From contig JBEKDA010000010.1 in NCBI GenBank assembly GCA_050014595.1, forward strand, positions 1 to 64,000: DNA of 64,000 nucleotides, written 5' to 3'. Under the pieces are notes generated by a model that saw only the letters and a list, made by a program, of their open reading frames with translations, searched no databases and was not told the origin of the DNA. The position numbers were made by a program, and so were the translations under genes. Shown here in pieces: positions 44,450-52,192 of this stretch (position 1 is the first letter of the stretch; each line of letters opens with the position of its first letter). Origin of the DNA: PALSA-129 sp050014595 (GTDB lineage: Bacteria > Acidobacteriota > Terriglobia > Bryobacterales > Bryobacteraceae).

Positions 44450-46375
44450 ATGCCACGCATTCTCGATTTGATCGATTCGCCCGACCACGTCAAGCGTCTC
44501 TCGGTTGCGGAGATGGAACAACTGGCCGGTGAGATCCGCGAAGAGCTGATTACGGTGCTTTCCGCCAACGGCGGGCACCTCGGTCCCAATCTCGGCGTGG
44601 TGGAACTGTCCATCGCCCTGCACTACGTCTTCTCGACGCCCGCCGACAGCGTCCTGTTCGACGTGAGCCACCAGGCCTACATTCACAAGCTGCTCACCGG
44701 CAGGCGCGAGCGCTTCTCCACCATCCGCACGCCCGGCGGCCTCAACGGCTTCATGCTGCGCACCGAAAGCCCGCACGATTGCTACGGCGCGGGACACGCC
44801 GGCACGGCGCTTTCGGCCGCGCTGGGAATGGCCGTGGCGCGCGACAAAACGGGCGGCAAGGAACACGTCGTCGCGGTGGCCGGCGACGCGGCTTTCACCT
44901 GCGGCATCACCTACGAGGCGCTCAACAACATCGCCCACCACACGCGCCGCATGATCGTGGTGCTCAACGATAACGAGTGGTCCATCGACAAGAACGTGGG
45001 CGCCATCGCCAGCTATCTGCACGGTATCGTCACCAGCCCGCGCTACGACTATCTCCACGACCGCGCCGGTAAGTTTGTCGAAATGGTGGGCGGCAAGATC
45101 GCTCTCAAAATGGCGCGCAAAGCCGAAGAAGCCGCTAAGAGCATGCTGTGGCCCAGCGTGATCTTTGAAGAGCTGGGGCTCAAATACTATGGCCCCATCG
45201 ACGGCCATGACATCTCCACGCTCATCAAGACCCTGGAGTTTCTCAAAAAGCAGGATCGCCCGGTTCTGTTACACATACTCACGCAGAAAGGCAAAGGCTT
45301 CGAGCCGGCGCTGCAGAAGCAGAAGAAGTTTCACGGCCTGGGCCCGTACGATCCCGAGACGGGCGAGACCAAGCCGCTCAGCCGCCGGACTTACTCGGAA
45401 GTCTTCGCCGACACCATGGTGAAGTTAGCCGACTATAACGACAAAGTCGTGGCGATTACCGCCGCCATGCCCAACGGCACCGGCCTCGACCGCTTCCAGC
45501 CGCACCATCCCGATAAGTACTTCGACGTCGGCATCGCCGAGGAGCACGCGGTCTTATTCGCCGCCGGACTGGCGGCTAAGGGTTTCAAACCTTTCTGCGC
45601 GATTTACTCGACCTTCCTGCAACGCGCGTTCGACCCGATCATCCACGATGTCTGTCTGCAAAACCTGCCGGTGGTTTTCTGCATGGACCGCGGCAGCCTG
45701 TCGGCCGACGACGGTCCCACGCACCACGGCCTGTTCGACATCAGCTATCTCCGCGGCATCCCCAACATGGTCCACATGGCGCCCAAGGACGAGGACGAGC
45801 TGGCCGACATGCTCTTCACGGCCATGCACTGGGACGGTCCGAGCGCCGTTCGCTACCCGCGCGGCGTGGGCCCGGGCACGCCCGTCAAGGATGTTCCCAG
45901 CCTGATTCCCGTCGGCAAGGCCGAGTTGATCCAGAACAGCGACAACGACCGGGTGGCGATCTTCGCGCTGGGCGCGCTGGTTCCCATGGGCGAAGAGATC
46001 GCGCGCAAGTTATGGAGCGAAGGCATCGCGGCGGCGGTGATCAACGCGCGTTTTACTAAACCTATCGATGTCGAAATGCTGGAATTCTTCGCCCGCAGTG
46101 TCGACGTCATCCTAACTCTCGAAGACCACGTTTTGCGCGGCGGATTCGGCAGCGCGGTCTTGGAGGAGCTGAGTAACTTAGGCATCACGACGCCGGTAGT
46201 GCGGATCGGCTGGCCCGACCAATTCATCGAGCACGGTAAGATCGACCCGCTGCGCGCTAAGTACGGCATCACCGCCGACGCGGCCATAGAGAAGCTGCGG
46301 CCGGTGCTGGCGGCCACTCAGAAGAGTGCTGGTGCTGTTAGCGATTCTGGCGTGCGCGCCGCCCAAGGCCGCTAA
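44450..46375 (+). CDS. dxs: 1-deoxy-D-xylulose-5-phosphate synthase
   Basis: Thiamine-diphosphate enzyme that joins pyruvate and glyceraldehyde 3-phosphate, the first step of MEP isoprenoid synthesis. In 641 residues it has DVSHQAYIHKLLTGR, the ThDP region GDAAFTCGITYEALNN with NDNEWSI, DGHDISTLI, and the C-terminal IAEEHAVLFAAGLA and YPRGVGPG. The ThDP motif reads GDA where many homologues have GDG; I treat it as a clade variant because the rest is intact. The ATG at 44450 starts MPRILDLIDSP, the family N-terminus. Confidence 0.94.
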   Translation: MPRILDLIDSPDHVKRLSVAEMEQLAGEIREELITVLSANGGHLGPNLGVVELSIALHYVFSTPADSVLFDVSHQAYIHKLLTGRRERFSTIRTPGGLNGFMLRTESPHDCYGAGHAGTALSAALGMAVARDKTGGKEHVVAVAGDAAFTCGITYEALNNIAHHTRRMIVVLNDNEWSIDKNVGAIASYLHGIVTSPRYDYLHDRAGKFVEMVGGKIALKMARKAEEAAKSMLWPSVIFEELGLKYYGPIDGHDISTLIKTLEFLKKQDRPVLLHILTQKGKGFEPALQKQKKFHGLGPYDPETGETKPLSRRTYSEVFADTMVKLADYNDKVVAITAAMPNGTGLDRFQPHHPDKYFDVGIAEEHAVLFAAGLAAKGFKPFCAIYSTFLQRAFDPIIHDVCLQNLPVVFCMDRGSLSADDGPTHHGLFDISYLRGIPNMVHMAPKDEDELADMLFTAMHWDGPSAVRYPRGVGPGTPVKDVPSLIPVGKAELIQNSDNDRVAIFALGALVPMGEEIARKLWSEGIAAAVINARFTKPIDVEMLEFFARSVDVILTLEDHVLRGGFGSAVLEELSNLGITTPVVRIGWPDQFIEHGKIDPLRAKYGITADAAIEKLRPVLAATQKSAGAVSDSGVRAAQGR

Positions 46376-46378
46376 GCC

Positions 46379-46529
46379 GCTGTAATCACGGGGTGTAACC
46401 CGAAGCTGGGCCAGGAGGCAGGGCTTGCCTGGATCGGGATCGGACCAAAAACCCGTCCCATTCTTGCCGGCGATATTACCCTCTTTTTCTATTGTTTTCT
46501 ATCGGAACCTGTGGTATTAGTACTTATGG
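46379..46529 (+). promoter_or_regulatory. Duplicated ~150-bp upstream segment, copy A
   Basis: Nearly gapless match (one base) to 50530-50679. The shared part runs from GCTGTAATCACGGGGTGTA to a TACTTATGG-like end. Within it TTGTTT (46493-46498) and TATTAG (46515-46520), 16 bases apart, form a possible promoter preserved in both copies. It precedes the AraC-type gene. Confidence 0.7.
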
Positions 46530-46623
46530 CACCCGAGGGGAACGCCTGGCAGGTTGTTATCCAAGCTCGATCCGGCGTGCCAGGAAGTTCAGCAGGTGGC
46601 CATCAGCCCATGAGGAAAAGTTG

Positions 46624-47019
46624 ATGGCTTCTCCCGCTGCCGGTGCTCAACGCGAGGAAGACTCCTTCCGCGTCCTTGAGCCGAGGATCGGCGAAGCTCT
46701 GCGCTTCATGAAGGCCAACCTGCATCATTGTTCGCTGACGGTCGCCGATATCGCAAGCCATGCCGGTCTCTCGCGTTCGGGATTCTCGCGTTTGTTCCGG
46801 GTTGAAACTAAATCGAGCCCTAAGCGGACGGTCCTGAGAATGCGGATGCAGCTTGCAGGCGAGTTACTCTCCGCTAGACGGGCTTACCCTTTGAAGGAAG
46901 TTGCTGCGCGAGCGGGCATCCCGCGTCTCGACGTGTTTGCGCGCACCTTTCGCGAATGGTTTGGCGTGACGCCCAGTGAGTTTCAGAGGAGCCGGCGATA
47001 TGTTCGTGGTCAGTTGTAG
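46624..47019 (+). CDS. AraC-type HTH-only transcription regulator
   Basis: A 131-residue protein consisting almost only of an AraC/XylS DNA-binding domain: first HTH in HHCSLTVADIASHAGLSRSG, second in YPLKEVAARAGIPRLDVFAR, ending FGVTPSEFQRSRRY. Its length is like SoxS/MarA-type regulators without a sensing domain. The ATG at 46624 is preceded by a GAGGAAAAG-type site. It likely binds the paired direct repeats found twice downstream (47043 and 48213). Its C-terminal half and following promoter are duplicated at 48016-48284. Confidence 0.85.
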   Translation: MASPAAGAQREEDSFRVLEPRIGEALRFMKANLHHCSLTVADIASHAGLSRSGFSRLFRVETKSSPKRTVLRMRMQLAGELLSARRAYPLKEVAARAGIPRLDVFARTFREWFGVTPSEFQRSRRYVRGQL

Positions 47020-47042
47020 GGCGGCTGCCAACGCTGGATGCG

Positions 47043-47114
47043 ACAAATTGCAAAGAAATAGCACAAATTGCAAACTGTTTGGTACTTGGTTGAGAGCAAC
47101 AGTAAGGTGATAAT
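47043..47114 (+). promoter_or_regulatory. Promoter with paired direct repeats, copy 1
   Basis: ACAAATTGCAAA occurs at 47043-47054 and 47063-47074 (20-base period). Eleven bases further lies TTGGTT (47086-47091), then 17 bases and GATAAT (47109-47114), a good sigma-70-type promoter. Direct repeats about two helical turns apart next to -35 are typical for AraC-family activators. It precedes the lipoprotein gene at 47186. Confidence 0.65.
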
Positions 47115-47185
47115 CGGGTCTGTAACGTGCTGCGCATCATCGCTTTCATTGATTCAGGAGTTTCTTTGTGGGAGAAGGAGGCAAA

Positions 47186-47950
47186 ATGTGTAAACGTGCG
47201 ATCTTTCTCGCGCTCGGCGTCGCGCTGGGTGCCTGTGCTCAACAGAATCCGCCCCCTCCTGTGCCAATCGGGGAGGCCTTGGCGGTCACCGTCTCGCCGG
47301 CAACGGGAGCGGATAGCATAACCGTGGAAGTCCGAAACACCTCCGGGAAGTCAATCACGGCTTTCTGCGTGGACATCGTGTGGCATTACGCCACGGCACA
47401 GGAATTGCCCGACGACCGGTGCAGTGACCTGGCGCTCGGGCTAGGCGCGGACGCTGTGCCCGAAGTGACCAGAAACGGGCCGGAAAAGACGTTTAGGCCG
47501 CTCGAGAATCAAACTCTCCGTTTCATTGCCCGCCGTAGCGCGGACGGCTTGCAGCCGACTTTCGCGACAGCCACGCCCTCGGCGGCGATCTTCGAGGACC
47601 GCACAGCCATCGGAAACCCGAGGGCTGTGCAGACTGTCGTTCGCTTGCGGAAATCGGGTGCGGCCAAGTTGCAGCAATTGGTGCAGCGCCTACAGAAGGT
47701 GGCGTCCGATCGCGATCCGCGCACCGCTCTACAGGGTCAACTCAGCGAGGTAGCACGCCTCCAGGCGCAACCAGGCGGCACACATGCGGATGCGCAGCAG
47801 TTACGCTACCTGGAAACGGAAATGAAGAAGATGCGCGATGTGCTCCAGTTGGGCCGGGAGCCCTTCGACAAGTTCCTCAAGGTCTACGTGGCTCAGGCCG
47901 ATTTCCTGACCGCGCACTCGGTCGTGACCCAGCAAGGAGGCTCACAATGA
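47186..47950 (+). CDS. Putative lipoprotein of unknown function
   Basis: A 254-residue exported protein with a signal peptide and lipobox-like ALGVALGAC near residue 16. The mature part begins with a beta-rich domain (ALAVTVSPATGADSITVEVRN), then a predicted helical segment rich in Lys, Gln and Leu (residues ~150-230). No known family. The start at 47186 follows AAGGAGG; an in-frame GTG 18 bases upstream is less likely. The stop overlaps the start of the next small gene (ATGA), suggesting coupling. Confidence 0.75.
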   Translation: MCKRAIFLALGVALGACAQQNPPPPVPIGEALAVTVSPATGADSITVEVRNTSGKSITAFCVDIVWHYATAQELPDDRCSDLALGLGADAVPEVTRNGPEKTFRPLENQTLRFIARRSADGLQPTFATATPSAAIFEDRTAIGNPRAVQTVVRLRKSGAAKLQQLVQRLQKVASDRDPRTALQGQLSEVARLQAQPGGTHADAQQLRYLETEMKKMRDVLQLGREPFDKFLKVYVAQADFLTAHSVVTQQGGSQ

Positions 47951-48189
47951 AGACCGGGGCTCTGATCACTGTGGCGTTGGGCCTTATCTCGGCGTCCGCT
48001 GCACCTGCGCAACAGCTGCAAATTACAGCCGGCCTGCTCTCCACAAAACGGGCTTTGCCATTGAAGGAAGTTGCTGCGAGGGTCGGCATGACGCGTCCGG
48101 ACGTTTTTGCGCGTGTTTTTCCCGAATGGTACGGCATGACTCCCAGCGAGTTTCGGAGGAGCCGACGATATGTTCGTGGTCGGCCATAA
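47947..48189 (+). CDS. Chimeric small protein: signal peptide joined to AraC C-terminal HTH
   Basis: An 80-codon frame. Residues 1-23 form a normal Sec signal peptide (MKTGALITVALGLISASAAP); residues 24-80 align with the last 57 residues of the AraC protein at 46624 (LPLKEVAARVGMTRPDVFAR, ending RRYVRG). A DNA-binding fragment behind an export signal makes little functional sense, so this is probably a fusion created when the 269-bp duplication landed in a secreted-protein gene. It overlaps the upstream stop (ATGA), so it may still be translated. Confidence 0.65.
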   Translation: MKTGALITVALGLISASAAPAQQLQITAGLLSTKRALPLKEVAARVGMTRPDVFARVFPEWYGMTPSEFRRSRRYVRGRP

Positions 48190-48284
48190 GGCGGCATGCG
48201 ACGCTAGACGGCACAAAATGCAAAGAAATAGCACAAATTGCAAAGTGTTTGGTACTTGAACGGGACGGGTAAAGGGTTGATAAT
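48016..48284. repeat. 269-bp gapless duplication of 46846-47114
   Basis: Coding parts align codon for codon (AraC C-terminal half), and the non-coding parts keep both direct repeats, the -35/-10 spacing and GGTACTTG. The offset stays at 1,170 bases from start to end, so there are no net insertions or deletions. Confidence 0.88.
48213..48284 (+). promoter_or_regulatory. Promoter with paired direct repeats, copy 2
   Basis: ACAAAATGCAAA (48213-48224) and ACAAATTGCAAA (48233-48244), 20-base period; then 11 bases, TTGAAC (48256-48261), a 17-base spacer and GATAAT (48279-48284). Every spacing equals copy 1. It precedes the thioredoxin-fold gene. Confidence 0.7.
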
Positions 48285-48384
48285 CAGACCCTGGAACATA
48301 GACATAGCTCACCAGGACGAAAGAATCTAGCGTAGTGCTGCATTGCATAAACACACTAACATATCCTGGCCTTTGACAACAGAA

Positions 48385-48924
48385 ATGGCGTTAATTATGT
48401 CAACACTCGAACGCGCAACTCACATTTGTCTCATCGCGGTGTCCGTCCTGGCTCTGGGTCTCCTTCTGGAAGGTAGGTTCGGAACCAGGCGCCCCGGCGG
48501 GGGCCGCGCGGCTGCTACTCAACTAGTCGGCAAGCATCTGGCTGTGGCTGGCCTCGACTGGAAGTCCTCTGCAGTCAACGTTGTGTTCTTCATTAGCACG
48601 CATTGTCATTTCTGCGAGGAGAGCATGCCGTTCTACCGGCAGGTCACGGAGATCCCAGGGCGGGCGCCGCAGAAGCTGGCTATCTCCGCCATTTCACGTG
48701 ATGACCCCGAATTAGTGAAGGGCACATTGTCGAAACAGCACGTCAACTTAGACGGCGTCTATCGCGCGCCGGTCATCGACGCACTGTCCAGCACGCCGAT
48801 CGTGCTTATCGTCGATGCAAACGGAATCGTCCGGCGGGTCTTCGAGGGAAGGCTCGACTCATCCCGCGAGAAGGACGTGCTGAAGATCGTAGCATCTGGA
48901 ATCCTCGGGAGAATCCGAACCTAG
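48385..48924 (+). CDS. Thioredoxin-fold (TlpA-like) membrane-anchored oxidoreductase
   Basis: About 179 residues with an N-terminal membrane anchor (ICLIAVSVLALGLLLEG) and a periplasmic thioredoxin-fold domain. The redox motif is CHFCEES, preceded by VNVVFFISTH; the cis-Pro is in SSTPIVLIVD. TlpA/ResA-type proteins reduce or rearrange disulfides in exported proteins. ATGs at 48385 and 48397 are both possible and neither has a strong ribosome site. It directly precedes a nine-Cys secreted peptide gene, a likely client. Confidence 0.83.
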   Translation: MALIMSTLERATHICLIAVSVLALGLLLEGRFGTRRPGGGRAAATQLVGKHLAVAGLDWKSSAVNVVFFISTHCHFCEESMPFYRQVTEIPGRAPQKLAISAISRDDPELVKGTLSKQHVNLDGVYRAPVIDALSSTPIVLIVDANGIVRRVFEGRLDSSREKDVLKIVASGILGRIRT

Positions 48925-49064
48925 AGCCCCTGCGATTCTTCCTTCGTCAGGGTGCGCCCTGGAGCGGTATTGGCGTTGCGCCAAGGGCACGCAACGCCAG
49001 ATAGCAGCTAGAAACCACGGCCCTGATAGATCGTTTTCTATCCACAACAATCAGGAGGAGCTAT

Positions 49065-49355
49065 ATGCTCAACGATTTGAAGCGAGTGGTAGGCGCCAAA
49101 ACTGTGCGCCTTGCACTAATGGTGGTGGTGGCGGCTACGCTGGTCACAGCCGCGTTCGCTGCTGGCCCGCAGGCCACGTTTTACTCGTGCCCAGTGGGCG
49201 GGGCAATATTTCAGGACGTCTACTGCGACTGCGGCGCAGGCGGGTGCCTCACAGGCACGTACGACTGCTCCAGCATGCAGTGTAGTGGTTGGCTTTTCCA
49301 GAACTGCTGGCTCACCGTATTCGGGTGCAACTACTGCCCCCCGCTGGCGGACTAG
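49065..49355 (+). CDS. Small secreted Cys-rich protein
   Basis: A 96-residue protein with a long signal peptide (MLNDLKRVVGAKTVRLALMV... to TAAFAAG) and a mature part of about 63 residues containing nine cysteines, in motifs such as VYCDCGAGGCLTG, YDCSSMQCSGW and FGCNYCPP. An AGGAGG site lies 6 bases before the ATG. Cys density suggests a disulfide-stabilised small protein or metal binder. I recognise no family. The adjacent TlpA-like gene suggests assisted folding. A peptide-toxin or bacteriocin role is possible but unproved. Confidence 0.78.
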   Translation: MLNDLKRVVGAKTVRLALMVVVAATLVTAAFAAGPQATFYSCPVGGAIFQDVYCDCGAGGCLTGTYDCSSMQCSGWLFQNCWLTVFGCNYCPPLAD

Positions 49356-49499
49356 CAGGGCAATGGATCGATGAATTAAGCTAAAGGTGCGCTAGGGACG
49401 CGTGGCAGAGTACGGCTCTAATGGCGCTCATAGGCGAGCCTCGTGCACAAACCGGCGCGGCTCGCCTTAACATAGGCGGTCGTCGAACACAGGACGAGA

Positions 49500-50321
49500 A
49501 TGAAGACGAAAGAGATCTACACAGCGCGCGCATCATGCGAAGCCGCCATGCTTTGCTGGTGCGTGTCCGTTCTTGCCATGCATGGTGCCGCTCAGACCCA
49601 TCCGGCCACCCCTACTGAGCCGCACTTTGAAGTCGTTTCGCTCAAGCACGTCGGGAACATTAAGGTAGGTGAACCAACTTTTGCTGGTAGCATAGGCCAC
49701 CAGACGTTCAGAGAGGAGCGTCCTCTGAACTACAGAGGCGTCAGGCTTTCGGGTGAAGTCATACTTGACGGGATCGTGCGATACGCGTACTCTCCCCTTC
49801 TGAGTCCGTACTACTACGAATCACCCGATTGGATGGGGCAGGAGGTTTACCAAGTAGAGGCGATAGCGACGGTTGGGACCACAAATGAGACTGCGCGAGC
49901 GATGCTACGGACCGCGCTGGCCGAACGCCTTGGGCTTCAGTGCAAACTGGTGGATCGGGAAAAGCGCATCTGTAACCTGTTGCGGGGAAGTGGCGAGCCG
50001 AAACTAGCACCGTCCACCGAAGTCGATTCCGACAAGGTGTCCCATCAACGAGGGGTCTTCAAGAGGAAATCGGCGTCCCTGGCCGAGTTGGCAAACTTCC
50101 TGGCGTTTTTCACGGGCACCCCCGTCTTTGATAAGACAGGGATAACTGGAAACTACAAGTTTGATGAGGACTGGAGCCACACTACAACCGGCCGACCTGG
50201 CGCGGACCCGGACATAGCATTTTCCGTTGCGAAGAAGCTCGGCCTGAAGCTGGAGGCGGGAAAGCAGATGCAGAAAACCCTGGTGGTTGGGCGAGCCAAC
50301 GTGGAGCCGACCCCGAACTAG
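49500..50321 (+). CDS. TIGR03435-family secreted protein
   Basis: A 273-residue exported protein of a family greatly expanded in soil acidobacteria. The hallmark FEVVSLKHVG follows the signal peptide (FEVASIKP-type in the family). Later segments are GVRLSGEVILDGIVRYAY, YQVEAIATVGTTNETARAML, AERLGLQCKLVDREKRI, and the C-terminal VFDKTGITGNYKFDEDWS with AVAKKLGLKLE-like ending. Function is unknown; copies are often found beside regulators and secreted proteins. Length is usual. Confidence 0.88.
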   Translation: MKTKEIYTARASCEAAMLCWCVSVLAMHGAAQTHPATPTEPHFEVVSLKHVGNIKVGEPTFAGSIGHQTFREERPLNYRGVRLSGEVILDGIVRYAYSPLLSPYYYESPDWMGQEVYQVEAIATVGTTNETARAMLRTALAERLGLQCKLVDREKRICNLLRGSGEPKLAPSTEVDSDKVSHQRGVFKRKSASLAELANFLAFFTGTPVFDKTGITGNYKFDEDWSHTTTGRPGADPDIAFSVAKKLGLKLEAGKQMQKTLVVGRANVEPTPN

Positions 50322-50361
50322 GTTTTACAGGTCGTCCAGATTCGTTGGAGAACGTCCGATC

Positions 50362-50469
50362 ATGGGACTCTTGCCGGAACAGATTCGCACCTTGATCCGG
50401 CAGCTCAGCGAGGCCGCGAAGCCGGCATCGCCGGCTGGGGAAGCGGCGCCCGCCAAACAAGACCGCTAA
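50362..50469 (+). pseudogene. 3' fragment of a DsbA-like gene
   Basis: About 35 codons encoding LPEQIRTLIRQLSEAAKPAS and an APAK-type tail match the last 35 codons of the DsbA-like gene at 55220-55330 (APEQLRTLIRQLSEGAKPAS). No upstream thioredoxin domain is present, so this is a remnant. It marks the end of module one of the tandem duplication. Confidence 0.8.
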
Positions 50470-50529
50470 CACTACCCGGCGTCGGGACGCGCGGTACTCT
50501 GTTGGGAAGTTCAGTTGGCGTTCGGCCTC

Positions 50530-50679
50530 GCTGTAATCACGGGGTGTAGCCCGAAGCTGGGCCAGGAGGCAGGGCCTTACCCGAATCGAGATGAGACCAA
50601 GAGCCTCCCATTTGAGCCGGCGATATTAATCTCTTTTTCTATTGTTTTCCATTAGAATTGGTGGTATCAGTACTCATGG
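50530..50679 (+). promoter_or_regulatory. Duplicated ~150-bp upstream segment, copy B
   Basis: Near-identical in layout to 46379-46529. TTGTTT (50643-50648) and TATCAG (50665-50670), 16 bases apart, are kept. It precedes a frameshifted LuxR-type gene. Confidence 0.7.
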
Positions 50680-50714
50680 TCCCCAACGTCGCAGGTTGCT
50701 ACATGGAGAAGCCC

Positions 50715-50985
50715 ATGTCGCGGCTGAGCCAGCGCCAGACCGACGTTCTTCTCCTGATCAGTAAGGGTTTCCGAAACAGGGAGATAGCGCTGCAGCCTGT
50801 CGGAGGGCTTGGTCAAGGCTTGTGCCAGCCAACTCTTGCTGCTGTTCGACGCGTCGAACCGCACCGAACTCGCAGGGATGCTGGCCCTTGAGAGCCCGCC
50901 GGCTGGTCCCTTCGCCGTGAATCGGATTCCGGATGGCCGTCTCAGACAGACGGACGAGCGTGGGCAGAGATCCGCTTCCAGGTAG
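50715..50985 (+). pseudogene. LuxR-type HTH-only regulator gene, frameshifted
   Basis: The first frame reads MSRLSQRQTDVLLLISKGFR then NREIA, the front of a LuxR HTH. After about 50797 the frame must move by one base, and the second frame continues SEGLVKACASQLLLLFDASN, RTELAGMLALESP. Together they give a nearly complete LuxR-type DNA-binding domain without a receiver. A single extra C (in GCAGCCTGTCGG) explains the shift. An earlier in-frame ATG at 50676 is at the end of the duplicated segment. Confidence 0.72.
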
Positions 50986-51106
50986 GAGCCGGCAAGCGAT
51001 GGCCGACTGGACGGGCCATCTGGACCGACCGCTTGGACATTGCGAGAGTAGTTTTAGGACCGCTGCCGATATGATTTGGAACCGATCAACACAGGAGTGA
51101 TAGAAT

Positions 51107-52177
51107 ATGTGCATTGAGGTTGAACAGAGGGCAATCATGTTCCTCTTGGCGGTTGCGTCCGTTCCAGGGGTTGTCCGAGCCCAGTCTCCGCAGAGCGGTC
51201 AGCGGTCTGTATCGGTGCCGGCAGCCGTTTACTCCCGCCTTTTCCGCCAGGTGGTGAACTTCGAAGCGAAGGCCGACCGGCTCGCGGCTCAGGGGCGATC
51301 CGACACCTCGGTCCGGCATCACCACCAGATTTGGCTGGGGCTGACCACGAAGCAGGAGGCCGAATTGAAGCAGGTCGCCGCGGACTGGGCCCGCCAGAAT
51401 GCTCCGCTGGACGTCCTGGCCAGCTCTGCCCGCTCCACTCTACAGCGCCTGCGGCGCGAATCACCCGGCACCGTGCCGTCCCAGGAGGCGGGTCTGGCGG
51501 CGATTGCGGCCCAGCAGGTAGCTCTGGCGCAGTCCGGGAGAGACGCCCTGGCAAACGCCCTCGGGCCGGGAAGGTTTGCGTACTTCGAGAGCGTCTTGCG
51601 GAGGTATGCGTCTACCGCTGTCCGGGACACGGCCTCGCCGATGGACAGCCTCGACTGTGCGGCCCCCTGCCAGTGGCCCACGGGCGAATCAAGCTCGTAC
51701 TACGGCCTGAGCGACTGCGGTACCGGCGGCTACTGCGGGGAGTTTCTTGCCGTGCTAAGCCCCCCGGTGATGGGCCCCCCCAACTCGGCCGGCGTAATAG
51801 TCTCGGCCTACAACACCAGGCAGATCACCGAGCAGGCCGACGCGTGGCCAGACAACTGCTACTTCAAAGGATCGTACTACGCCCAGCTTCCGCAGACCAA
51901 CTTTACCAAGACGGCCATCGTCGGCATCGACGGCTACTACGACGTAGTCGGCCAGACAATTGCCGGTTGGGTAAACTACTATCAGTATATGATGTATATC
52001 GGCCAGGCTCCGTATGACATTTGCGGGGACGTCATGCAGCAGACGATTCAAATCAACGGTTGCACGACTGAACCGCCGCAAACTTACGTTCCAGCTCCGG
52101 GCCAATATTTGTCCTACACGTTAACGTGGGACACAATGGAAGCAAATCGCGCAAACGCCGGGGGCCCCGCAAAATAG
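51107..52177 (+). CDS. Secreted protein of unknown function with paired Cys motifs
   Basis: A 356-residue exported protein (hydrophobic leader MFLLAVASVPGVVRA after a short start). The first half is helical and charged (TTKQEAELKQVAADWARQ). The second half is beta-like with cysteines in LDCAAPCQW, SDCGTGGYCGE, DNCYF, YDICGD and NGCTTE, so several disulfides are likely. A GGAGTGATAGA stretch precedes the ATG. No family recognised. It is followed 6-15 bases later by another exported-protein gene, so they are probably co-transcribed. Confidence 0.75.
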   Translation: MCIEVEQRAIMFLLAVASVPGVVRAQSPQSGQRSVSVPAAVYSRLFRQVVNFEAKADRLAAQGRSDTSVRHHHQIWLGLTTKQEAELKQVAADWARQNAPLDVLASSARSTLQRLRRESPGTVPSQEAGLAAIAAQQVALAQSGRDALANALGPGRFAYFESVLRRYASTAVRDTASPMDSLDCAAPCQWPTGESSSYYGLSDCGTGGYCGEFLAVLSPPVMGPPNSAGVIVSAYNTRQITEQADAWPDNCYFKGSYYAQLPQTNFTKTAIVGIDGYYDVVGQTIAGWVNYYQYMMYIGQAPYDICGDVMQQTIQINGCTTEPPQTYVPAPGQYLSYTLTWDTMEANRANAGGPAK

Positions 52178-52192
52178 AAGGAGATGACTCTG

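Noticed and set aside
47947..48189. A functional secreted DNA-binding protein
   Set aside because: A half AraC domain behind a signal peptide is better explained by duplication into a secreted-protein gene; kept only as a possible translated relic.
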